DNA of 6,996 bases from Alphaproteobacteria bacterium (GCA_030427765.1 JAUICS010000067.1:1-6996); one strand, 5' to 3'. Positions 1 through 6,013 are shown, numbered from the stretch's first letter. The notes: generated by a model from the sequence alone, not told the origin. Numbers and translations are program-made.

Positions 1-100
1 CCAGAATCTCAGCTGAAAAACTTCCGCCTCCGACTTTTGATTTGAGGTCATGCGTTGCCTTGTACACATGGCCTTTCTTTTTGCCCTGATTATCACTCAT
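1..100 (-). CDS. 5' part of an unrecognised protein gene, cut by the window edge
   Basis: Reading the minus strand from an ATG at 100-98 gives 33 codons without a stop to the edge. The peptide starts MSDNQGKKKGHVYKATHDLK and continues SKVGGGSFSAEIL. It is hydrophilic and lysine-rich, has no signal peptide and is presumably cytosolic. The start is chosen because the frame fits and a weak purine-rich GGGAAAG lies about 8 nt upstream; it is also the first ATG after the response-regulator gene that opens a sustained frame. The response regulator ends 42 bp upstream on the same strand, so the two are probably co-transcribed and this protein may act in the same signalling route. I do not recognise the family. 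The segment GHVYKA echoes GNVYKA at the end of the response regulator. Function is unknown. Confidence 0.6.
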   Translation of the reverse strand, partial: MSDNQGKKKGHVYKATHDLKSKVGGGSFSAEIL

Positions 101-142
101 GTAAATACTTTCCCATCAATCCTGCGATCATGCCTAGTACAC

Positions 143-667
143 TCATGCCTTGTATACGTTACCGTCCATAAGCGTCTTCTGATCGTCATCACGACGAAAC
201 GGCCCGTGGTAATTTTTATTTCTGCGCCTGCGTCTGTCCGGCCCAAAGAAATCTTCGGTTTCAATAAAGTCACGAGGCTTTTCAATGATGCTGGTAAGAC
301 GTTTGGATAGCGATTCTGCCGTAAACGGCTTCACCAGAAATTCAGTTACACCAAAATCACGGGCCTTTTCAACGCGAGGAAGGGCACTAAAACCCGTCAT
401 ATTAATCACTGGCACACGCCGGTTAACTGACATCGCGTTATGTCGAATATTGCGCACAAGGTGCAGGCCGTCCACTGGTTCCATAAGCCAGTCCGTTATT
501 ACCAAATCGGGATTGTGTTTTTGAAATTTTGTAAACGCCTCTTCCCCCTGTTTGGCCTTAACAATGTTATTAATTCCAAGAATGTTGAGTGTGGAGACCA
601 ACAGCACCAGCATCGGTTGAATATCCTCTACAACAAGTACTGATACGTTTTGAAAATTGTAAGACAT
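143..667 (-). CDS. single-domain response regulator (CheY-like receiver) with basic C-terminal tail
   Basis: A 174-residue protein whose residues 7-128 form a receiver domain. The acidic pair is E14/D15 (LVVED), the phospho-acceptor is D59 (DLVITDW), the switch threonine is T91 (INMTG) and the conserved lysine is K113 (FLVKPF). All residues needed for phosphorylation by a histidine kinase are therefore present. No DNA-binding, GGDEF or other output domain follows. Instead there is a tail of about 45 residues containing FFGPDRRRRR (140-149) and a second GPFRR (155-159). It probably works by protein-protein contact, as CheY and DivK do; its kinase and partner are not in the window. A start at 667 is the only ATG that keeps the whole first beta strand. 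No Shine-Dalgarno is visible, and a TATATT element lies 10-15 nt upstream, which suggests a very short or absent leader. The adjoining minus-strand gene at 1-100 is likely co-transcribed. Confidence 0.93.
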   Translation of the reverse strand: MSYNFQNVSVLVVEDIQPMLVLLVSTLNILGINNIVKAKQGEEAFTKFQKHNPDLVITDWLMEPVDGLHLVRNIRHNAMSVNRRVPVINMTGFSALPRVEKARDFGVTEFLVKPFTAESLSKRLTSIIEKPRDFIETEDFFGPDRRRRRNKNYHGPFRRDDDQKTLMDGNVYKA

Positions 668-676
668 AGAAAAGAC

Positions 677-682
677 AATATA
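677..682 (-). promoter_or_regulatory. candidate -10 element for the response regulator
   Basis: On the minus strand the hexamer is TATATT, a 5/6 match to the sigma-70 -10 consensus. It would place transcription initiation at about 667-671, at or just before the ATG. No convincing -35 hexamer sits 16-18 bp upstream, so this is a motif-only call. Confidence 0.3.
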
Positions 683-748
683 AAACTAACGAATACGTTG
701 ATGGCCTTAAAAACAGGCAACCATAAACATTATCAATAAAAACAGAGC

Positions 749-771
749 ATATGTGAAGGCCGTTCACATAT
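749..771. promoter_or_regulatory. perfect palindrome, probable operator between divergent genes
   Basis: ATATGTGAA and TTCACATAT are exact reverse complements separated by the 5-bp spacer GGCCG. The core TGTGA-N7-TCACA resembles a CRP/FNR-type site but has one more spacer base than the usual six, so a different dimeric regulator is also possible. Its centre (760) is about 64 bp before the predicted transcript start of the dehydrogenase and about 90 bp before that of the response regulator. That position would suit an activator of the former or a shared regulator. A terminator is unlikely, because neither gene ends here and no T-tract follows directly. The regulator itself is not identified. 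Confidence 0.5.
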
Positions 772-786
772 TTAAAGACGTTTTGT

Positions 787-814
787 TTGACTTTTGTTTG
801 GTTTTATGTAAATT
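787..814 (+). promoter_or_regulatory. candidate sigma-70 promoter of the dehydrogenase gene
   Basis: TTGACT (787-792) and TAAATT (809-814) are separated by 16 bp, giving 5/6 and 4/6 matches to the -35 and -10 consensus. The expected start of transcription is about 820-824, which is essentially the ATG at 824. Together with the absence of a Shine-Dalgarno this suggests a leaderless transcript. The spacer is AT-rich, so chance matches are possible. Confidence 0.35.
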
Positions 815-823
815 TTTAATGCT

Positions 824-2230
824 ATGAGTGGTGATTTTAACAGCTTCAAACATATTTGTATTGTCGGTGCCGGGCAGGTTGGGACGTCGATTATTCGTCG
901 TATTGTACGTGATGCACCACATATGATTGTTTCCGTGATTGAACCAAATGCGGAGCATCGCAGCGATATAATGGATATGATCGGGGGGGGCGATAACGTC
1001 CATTTTTACGAAGATATACCGGAAGACCATCAGGAAAGTCCTGATTTCGTCGTTGTGGCAACGCCAACGCGGCATTTTGAAAATGTCGGATCTAAACTAA
1101 AATCGTTTATATCTGTGGATACGATTGTAACCGATGTGGGATCTGTGAAAGACAGCCCCGTAGAGGCCCTTAAAACAGGACTTGGTGGCATTGGCCGTGT
1201 GGTTGGTTCACACCCGTCATTCGGGGTTGAGGGGCAGGGGCCATCATCCAGTAACCCTGATATGTATGACGGCAAAGGTATTTTTACTATTGAGGGGCAG
1301 GATAAACCTGCTTTTGAAACCGTACAAAGTTTCTGGACGTTTATGGGCGGAACACCAATTTCATTATCTGCCGAGGCGCATGATTCATTTTTTGCGACAA
1401 CATCCCATTTTCACCATTTAAATGTGTTCAGCTTCGTTTGTCTGGCAAATGAAATATGTGACCGCGGGCGTGTGAAGGGGATGGAAATATATGAAAAGGC
1501 CAGGACATGGCTGCGTAATATGGCGCGTATTGCAGACGCCAATGAAGATATGTGGATGTCTATTTTCCATGAAAACAAAACGCATATCGCAAACGCCGGT
1601 GAAGGCTACCTCTGCAAGCTCGAAAAAATTGAAGATGCGTTGGAAAACGCATCAACACCGAAGAGATTACTGGCGATATTGTCCGAGGCACATGATTTTC
1701 GCACTCGTCTGATAGAAAAAGACAGTAAGAAAGACGTACGCGAGGGCATTGTCGGTGAACTGGCCGAATGGGCATATGACCATAATGTTGAGGATGCACG
1801 TAGCCGTAAAATGCCGTTGGCGGATAATTTTAATCTTCAGGCCGGGGTTGATCTGGTTCAGGGCACGTTTATGCCGGTCGTTATCGCCGCGGCAACAACA
1901 TTGAACGCGAAGGATGTGGATCAACGTGTTGGTAACATGATTTCGGAATCACCAAACCCAAGCTTTCTGGATGGTTCTGCGCCGATGCTGTCTGATCCGG
2001 AGTATCTTGCAAACCTTCTGTATTACAATCGCGGGGCAGTTGTGAATGCACTACGTACGTATCGTCGTGTGTTGGAAGCGTCACTTGATGCCGTTCAGCA
2101 TCAGGATAGCGAATATTTAACCGAACTTATCGCTGGTTCCGCCCGCATTAAGGGTGATATGCCGTCACCACGTCTTGACACCGATTCTGTGCGTCACGAG
2201 TATCTGGAACGCAATATTGATGGCTGCTGA
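824..2230 (+). CDS. tyrA: TyrA-family prephenate/arogenate dehydrogenase with a second, degenerate helical domain
   Basis: The predicted reaction is NAD-linked oxidative decarboxylation of prephenate (or arogenate) in cytosolic tyrosine synthesis. The N-terminal Rossmann domain carries GAGQVG at 15-20. E40 at the end of the second strand favours NAD over NADP. Family motifs follow in order: TDVGSVK (103-109), GSHPSFG (128-134, with the catalytic-type H130), HD at 186-187, SHFHH (194-198, matching SHLPH) and RNMARIA (231-237, with the prephenate-binding-type R235). The protein has 468 residues against about 290-310 for simple TyrA. Residues 339-441 are not an obvious ACT domain. They align with the protein's own helical domain (about 184-297) and have lost its histidines and arginine (see findings). 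The start at 824 keeps a normal distance to the Rossmann motif but has no Shine-Dalgarno. A run of eight G lies at 983-990. The gene ends 6 bp from the convergent peptidase gene. Preference for prephenate or arogenate cannot be told from sequence. Confidence 0.9.
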   Translation: MSGDFNSFKHICIVGAGQVGTSIIRRIVRDAPHMIVSVIEPNAEHRSDIMDMIGGGDNVHFYEDIPEDHQESPDFVVVATPTRHFENVGSKLKSFISVDTIVTDVGSVKDSPVEALKTGLGGIGRVVGSHPSFGVEGQGPSSSNPDMYDGKGIFTIEGQDKPAFETVQSFWTFMGGTPISLSAEAHDSFFATTSHFHHLNVFSFVCLANEICDRGRVKGMEIYEKARTWLRNMARIADANEDMWMSIFHENKTHIANAGEGYLCKLEKIEDALENASTPKRLLAILSEAHDFRTRLIEKDSKKDVREGIVGELAEWAYDHNVEDARSRKMPLADNFNLQAGVDLVQGTFMPVVIAAATTLNAKDVDQRVGNMISESPNPSFLDGSAPMLSDPEYLANLLYYNRGAVVNALRTYRRVLEASLDAVQHQDSEYLTELIAGSARIKGDMPSPRLDTDSVRHEYLERNIDGC

Positions 2231-2236
2231 TACGAA

Positions 2237-3154
2237 CTAGTCGTCCGACACCGGACTATCGAATGTCAGTTTTGGAATTGTCCCTGATGCATCTAGATAA
2301 CCGGTCACACCAACGGGAAATGCGTACAGTTTGTCAGCATGCCCAAATGGTGCATTCGTAATTATCGGTATATCAAGATCATTTGTGTGTTCCTGAATAA
2401 TATCCTCGAATGTAAAGCCGTAGGGGCGACCGGAATCGCCTTTTGAGAACGAGCCCAGAATAAGTCCTGATATCTTGTTAAGGATACCCATTTGCCGCAA
2501 ATGCCATAAATCACGGTCAAACCAGCTAAGTTCGTCGTTTACGTCCTCCAGACACAAAATGGCACCATTCAGGTCCGGTTCGTACTTCGTGCCGATTAGT
2601 TTTAGGAAGACACTCAGGTTTCCGCCAAGAAGTGTTCCATGCGCCTTTCCTTTTTGAAAAATGCTTGATTGCTCTAACGGATACGTACGCTCGTTACCCC
2701 GAACAATATCAAGGGCATAGGAAAATTCTTCATTGAAATTGGGATGTTCAATACGGCTTGGCATAGGGCCGTGGAACGTTACCATTCCGAACGCCGCAAA
2801 TGCATTCAAAAGGGCGGTGCAGTCACTATATCCCATAAAAATTTTTGGCGCGCCAACATGCATTTTAAAATCAAGTGTATCAAGTAAGTGCAGGGCGCGA
2901 TTGCCTCCACCTGCCGCTATGATCATTCCGATGTCATGACGGCTAAACACATCGTCGAAGGCTTTACGTTTCTGTGCATTCGTCCCGGCACTTTGATTGT
3001 ATTCAAAGTAAGTTTGAGAATGAATAAAGCTCTTTAATTTATTGTTTTTAAAGTAAGTTTCTGTTTTTTTAATTCGGTCGTTTGTGGTGATGCTTGAGGG
3101 CGCCAGTACGGCGATTGTTTTATCATCTGTAAATTTGGGCGGTGTGATCATCAT
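2237..3154 (-). CDS. peptidase S66 family protein, probable LD-carboxypeptidase
   Basis: A 305-residue protein, the usual length of LdcA. Such enzymes remove the terminal D-alanine from murein tetrapeptides during cell-wall recycling in the cytosol. The Ser-Glu-His triad can be placed: S110 in MGYSDCTAL, E203 in CLEDVNDELSWFDRDL and H272 in PFGHADKLYAFPVG. Other family marks are FHGPMPSR (127-134), GGNLS (177-181) and the aspartates after E203. There is no signal peptide. The glycine loop reads AAGGGNRALHLLDTLDF (80-96), where LdcA typically has RGGYG, so this loop is divergent. The related MccF branch (microcin C immunity) has the same fold and triad and cannot be fully excluded, but no microcin genes are nearby. 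Either of two adjacent ATGs could start translation; the first is used. The gene is convergent with tyrA, with a 6-bp gap and no room for a terminator. Confidence 0.88.
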   Translation of the reverse strand: MMITPPKFTDDKTIAVLAPSSITTNDRIKKTETYFKNNKLKSFIHSQTYFEYNQSAGTNAQKRKAFDDVFSRHDIGMIIAAGGGNRALHLLDTLDFKMHVGAPKIFMGYSDCTALLNAFAAFGMVTFHGPMPSRIEHPNFNEEFSYALDIVRGNERTYPLEQSSIFQKGKAHGTLLGGNLSVFLKLIGTKYEPDLNGAILCLEDVNDELSWFDRDLWHLRQMGILNKISGLILGSFSKGDSGRPYGFTFEDIIQEHTNDLDIPIITNAPFGHADKLYAFPVGVTGYLDASGTIPKLTFDSPVSDD

Positions 3155-3182
3155 TTCACGTTTTTGTTCGCTTTAGTAAGTC

Positions 3183-3188
3183 ATTGTA
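3183..3188 (-). promoter_or_regulatory. candidate -10 element for the S66 peptidase gene
   Basis: The minus strand reads TACAAT, a 5/6 match, 28 bp upstream of the ATG. This would give an mRNA leader of about 20 nt. A TTGCAA lies upstream but at a spacing of only 14 bp, which is too short for a standard -35. Motif-only call. Confidence 0.3.
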
Positions 3189-3305
3189 ACACATGAATTC
3201 CCTTGCAAATCCTATAAAAATAACCATATGTTAACAATAAATTGCTACAATATGTAAAAATATATAGAGTGTTTATATTTTGAAAACAATGTGTTAAGGG
3301 CAAAT

Positions 3306-3335
3306 TTGCGGTTAAAAACCCGAAATTGCTAATAT
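3306..3335 (+). promoter_or_regulatory. candidate promoter of the hydrophobic protein gene
   Basis: TTGCGG (3306-3311) and TAATAT (3330-3335) lie 18 bp apart. They would start a transcript near 3342 with a leader of about 100 nt. The -35 match is weak and the region is AT-rich, so other positions are possible. The GCAAATTTGC and GGTTAAAAACC repeats overlap the upstream half. Confidence 0.25.
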
Positions 3336-3433
3336 AAGAAAAAAATTATTAAGTATGTTTAGAAATACAGCAAATCTGTTGGCAGTAATATTGAAAAGCG
3401 TAATCCAGACGCATCTACTTGGTTTACTGAACT

Positions 3434-3438
3434 GGAGG
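3434..3438 (+). promoter_or_regulatory. ribosome binding site GGAGG
   Basis: GGAGG is placed 7 nt before the ATG at 3446. It is the best Shine-Dalgarno in the window and fixes the start of the hydrophobic protein. The dehydrogenase and response regulator lack such a site. Confidence 0.8.
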
Positions 3439-3445
3439 CTAGAGT

Positions 3446-4480
3446 ATGCCTGATCCGGTTTCAATAGGCGTGGCGGGAATCGCTCTTGCAACTTTGCTTC
3501 AAAACACGATCGGCTTAAACGGTGTATTGGGCGTGGGCGCTAATATATTGAACTTAAGTAACATCATGCGATTAGGTATGATGGGTTTCGCTGCGTACGT
3601 TGGTTATACGGCAATATCGGAATTTAATTCATACGACTACAATATGACTGCTTCCGGTGTGGCCGGTGAGGTTGGGTTTGGACTGCGTGAATTTGCAACT
3701 TCAGCCGCCGGAGTAATTTCAACTGCCTTTGATCAATTTGTAGAGTTTTTAAATATTGACCTAAGCAGTGTCCAGGCTTTTGCGATGTCCGCCGGTGGCG
3801 CATTGCTGAACAACATGCCTGAGATATTGATCGGTGGAGCCGCGTTATGGGCCGTTATGGCTGGGTCGGGCCGTGTGGGCATGGCTTTGACGGCTGTTGG
3901 TTTGCCGATATTGGCTGTATCAGCCGGTTTCTTTGCCCAGCAATTGGGATTTGATGTTTCTAGCGTATATTCGTCATTCACAGAAAACTTTAATGCAAAT
4001 TCATTTTTGCCCGAATGGATGCACCCTATAACGAATTTCCTGGACAGTACGGCCACACATTACATTCAAAATGGAATAAGTTTATCCTCCCTGTTTGGTG
4101 ATGTAAGCTGGCCTGAATTTTCGCTTCCGGAGGTCAATTTCTCAGAATGGGTTTCTGGTTTAGGAGATGCCGGAATCGCCACTTGGGCAGGTTTAGGAAT
4201 CGCTGGAATAGCTGCAATAGGGATTGCAGGTGGTGTAGGTGTTTTGGCGCCATTATTGGTTAGCGGTGCTATTGCATTGGGCTTAGGTGCTGTTTACGAG
4301 TTCTCGGGTCTGGGGCCTAGTCTTTTGGATGGAAGCACATGGAGCAACCTTGGCGATACAATCCGCGGAGCATTTACAAGTGCTAATCTTGATCTTGGCG
4401 GTGCTGCAGGTCGTGAAGTAGAACTCGTGTCCGGTGAGCCGGTAATGTCCAGGGATTCTTATTCACCCACTTTGGTCTAG
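3446..4480 (+). CDS. hydrophobic, lysine-free and cysteine-free protein of unknown function, probably membrane-associated
   Basis: A 344-residue protein that I do not recognise. It has hydrophobic Gly/Ala-rich stretches at about 5-34, 40-58, 127-164 and 243-284, separated by polar segments, so several membrane passages are likely. The last stretch is a glycine-zipper-like run (G249, G251, G254, G259, G262, G263, G265) ending in LLVSGAIALGLGAV. There is no lysine and no cysteine anywhere. I count 26 Asp/Glu against 6 Arg and 2 His, so the net charge is about -20. Residues 222-235 are a Trp/Pro/Glu patch (WPEFSLPEVNFSEW), echoed by LPEW at 188-191. The C-terminal 50 residues are polar. No classical signal peptide is seen, because the N-terminus lacks a basic region. 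A strong GGAGG supports the start. The gene stands alone after an AT-rich spacer and ends 1 bp from the convergent photolyase. Coding is supported by the long frame and normal synonymous choice, but function remains open. Confidence 0.8.
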   Translation: MPDPVSIGVAGIALATLLQNTIGLNGVLGVGANILNLSNIMRLGMMGFAAYVGYTAISEFNSYDYNMTASGVAGEVGFGLREFATSAAGVISTAFDQFVEFLNIDLSSVQAFAMSAGGALLNNMPEILIGGAALWAVMAGSGRVGMALTAVGLPILAVSAGFFAQQLGFDVSSVYSSFTENFNANSFLPEWMHPITNFLDSTATHYIQNGISLSSLFGDVSWPEFSLPEVNFSEWVSGLGDAGIATWAGLGIAGIAAIGIAGGVGVLAPLLVSGAIALGLGAVYEFSGLGPSLLDGSTWSNLGDTIRGAFTSANLDLGGAAGREVELVSGEPVMSRDSYSPTLV

Positions 4481-4481
4481 C

Positions 4482-5906
4482 TTAATTTTCTTTCAAACTA
4501 TGAAACGCAGATAGCGCTTTATCACGCGCATTTGCATGATCAACAATGGGATAGGGGTAGTTCTCCCCAAGTTTAACCCCAGCTTTATCCAGAACGTCCT
4601 CTGGTGCCTCCCACGGGGCATGAATATGTTTTGAAGGCATGTTTTTAAGCTCGGGCACGTATGTTTTGATATATATGCCATCTTCATCAAAACGCGCGCT
4701 TTGTGTCATTGGATTGAATATGCGGAAATACGGTGCAGCATCGGCTCCTGATCCCGCAATCCACTGCCAGCTCGCAGAGTTATTGGCCAGATTGGCGTCG
4801 AACAGACAGTCCCAGAACCAATCTTCCCCATGATGCCAGCTAATCAATAGGTTTTTTACGAGGAAGCTACCAACAATCATGCGTACGCGGTTGTGCATAT
4901 AGCCGGTTTGCCACAATTCCCGCATACCGGCATCGACGATCGGATATCCTGTCTGCCCCTTTTGCCATAGCTTCAGGAGGTTATCGTCATGTTTCCATGG
5001 AAAGTTATCAAATTTCTTCTGAAGGTTTTGGCGCGGCAGGTCGGGGAAATGGTAAAGCAGGCTGTGTGAAAACTCTCGCCAGCCAAGCTCACTTAGGAAG
5101 TGCTGCAAGTTTTTATCGTCTTCGCTCCCTTTTGCGTAAATGGCGGCGTACCAAACTTGATGTGGGGAAATATTCCCGAAATGAAGATAAGGTGACATAC
5201 GTGACACATGGTCCTTGGCCGGAAAATTACGGCCTTCCTTATAATCGTCGAGGCCTTTATCAAGGAAATCGTGCAACCTTTCTTTTGCACCGTTCTCCGA
5301 AATATCCCAACAATTAACCATTTGGTTGTCCCAATTTATAGTAGGGAGAAGTTTAAGGTCCGAAAGCGATAAACTATCCTTAACCGCACCGTGGAACGCA
5401 ATGTTTTTAGGGGATGAAATTGGCTCACGCGGGGCAGGGGCGTTAAGACATCCTTTTTTATAAAACGGGGTAAATACCTTATACGGCGTTCCGTCATCCT
5501 TCTTGATCGCCCATGGTTCCCACAATAAGGATCCGTTGAAACTTTCCACATCAAGTTCCTTGTCCAGAAAATGGGCCTTAATATCCTTATCACGTGCAAT
5601 CCGCCAGGGTTCGTAGCAACGATTCCAATATATGCCAACGGCACTGGTATCCTTCACGATGTCTTCTAAAATCTCTTTCGCATTACCGGAAAACACATGC
5701 AGGTTTCCGTTCAGGCTTGTGTTCAGGTCTTTGAGGCTGTGGTGAAGCCAGACACGTGAAGCGCCACCCATTTTCCATTCCTGGGCATTATGGTCATCCA
5801 GAATATAGACAGGAATGATCTCTCCCTGTTCACAAGCGTGTTTGAGGGCGGGGTTGTCGTGTACGCGTAAGTCCTGACGGAACCACATAATGACGGGTGA
5901 TGTCAT
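4482..5906 (-). CDS. phrB: deoxyribodipyrimidine photolyase (class I CPD photolyase)
   Basis: A light-driven, FAD-dependent enzyme that splits UV-induced pyrimidine dimers. The 474-residue length matches E. coli PhrB. The N-terminal antenna domain begins with VIMWFRQDLRVHDNPAL. The C-terminal FAD domain contains GWREF (275-279), TGYPIVDAGMRELW (319-332), MHNRVRM (337-343) and NNSASWQW, followed by DAAPYFRIFNPMTQ (389-402). Aligned by spacing to E. coli, the electron-transfer tryptophans are W304, W357 and W380. N376 corresponds to the Asn near flavin N5, and W382 to the substrate-contacting Trp. Every marker of a repair-competent enzyme is present, so a cryptochrome role is less likely. The antenna cofactor cannot be read with confidence. 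AAGGA (5914-5918) lies 7 nt before the ATG. The DHH gene lies 144 bp upstream on the same strand. The 3' end abuts the convergent hydrophobic-protein gene. Confidence 0.97.
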   Translation of the reverse strand: MTSPVIMWFRQDLRVHDNPALKHACEQGEIIPVYILDDHNAQEWKMGGASRVWLHHSLKDLNTSLNGNLHVFSGNAKEILEDIVKDTSAVGIYWNRCYEPWRIARDKDIKAHFLDKELDVESFNGSLLWEPWAIKKDDGTPYKVFTPFYKKGCLNAPAPREPISSPKNIAFHGAVKDSLSLSDLKLLPTINWDNQMVNCWDISENGAKERLHDFLDKGLDDYKEGRNFPAKDHVSRMSPYLHFGNISPHQVWYAAIYAKGSEDDKNLQHFLSELGWREFSHSLLYHFPDLPRQNLQKKFDNFPWKHDDNLLKLWQKGQTGYPIVDAGMRELWQTGYMHNRVRMIVGSFLVKNLLISWHHGEDWFWDCLFDANLANNSASWQWIAGSGADAAPYFRIFNPMTQSARFDEDGIYIKTYVPELKNMPSKHIHAPWEAPEDVLDKAGVKLGENYPYPIVDHANARDKALSAFHSLKEN

Positions 5907-5987
5907 AGATCAATCCTTGTTCGTTTTCATGTTCATTGAGAGTGACATGTAACGATTTGATAAAAAAGAAAGTTTTTAGGGTAAATA

Positions 5988-5993
5988 ATTATA
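5988..5993 (-). promoter_or_regulatory. candidate -10 element of the photolyase gene
   Basis: The minus strand reads exactly TATAAT, about 80 bp upstream of the photolyase ATG, with predicted initiation near 5981. No good -35 hexamer is found at 16-18 bp. The inverted repeat at 6014-6038 would lie at about -33 to -57, where a bound protein could activate or block the promoter. Confidence 0.4.
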
Positions 5994-6013
5994 TCCCCGA
6001 ATCGGTCACCAGG

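Larger units (their letters stand above)
3155..3445. other. AT-rich divergent intergenic region
   Basis: This 291-bp spacer separates the divergent starts of the S66 peptidase and the hydrophobic protein, so it should hold both promoters. It is visibly richer in A and T than the flanking genes. It contains the 10-bp palindrome GCAAATTTGC (3300-3309), directly followed by the small inverted repeat GGTT-AAA-AACC (3310-3320), which overlaps a candidate promoter. I see no RNA gene, no long hairpin and no strong coding frame apart from a 32-codon frame at 3355-3453 (see findings). Confidence 0.6.

Noticed and set aside
50..310. 86-codon plus-strand frame over the response-regulator end
   Set aside because: Antisense to a well-supported receiver gene and to the partial gene at 1-100; no ribosome binding site and no recognisable protein pattern.
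764..1075. 103-codon minus-strand frame overlapping the start of tyrA
   Set aside because: Would run through the palindrome and the Rossmann-coding region; no ribosome site and no family resemblance.
1715..2227. ACT regulatory domain at the C-terminus of TyrA
   Set aside because: Expected from other long TyrA proteins, but the segment is predominantly helical in pattern and aligns to the enzyme's own helical domain, without the alternating strand pattern of ACT.
3733..4056. 107-codon minus-strand frame inside the hydrophobic-protein gene
   Set aside because: Checked as an alternative because the plus-strand protein is unfamiliar. It has no Shine-Dalgarno, no domain pattern and lies wholly antisense, while the plus frame is longer with a strong GGAGG.
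4997..5317. 106-codon plus-strand frame inside the photolyase gene
   Set aside because: Shadow of a highly conserved photolyase coding sequence; composition does not look like a folded protein family.
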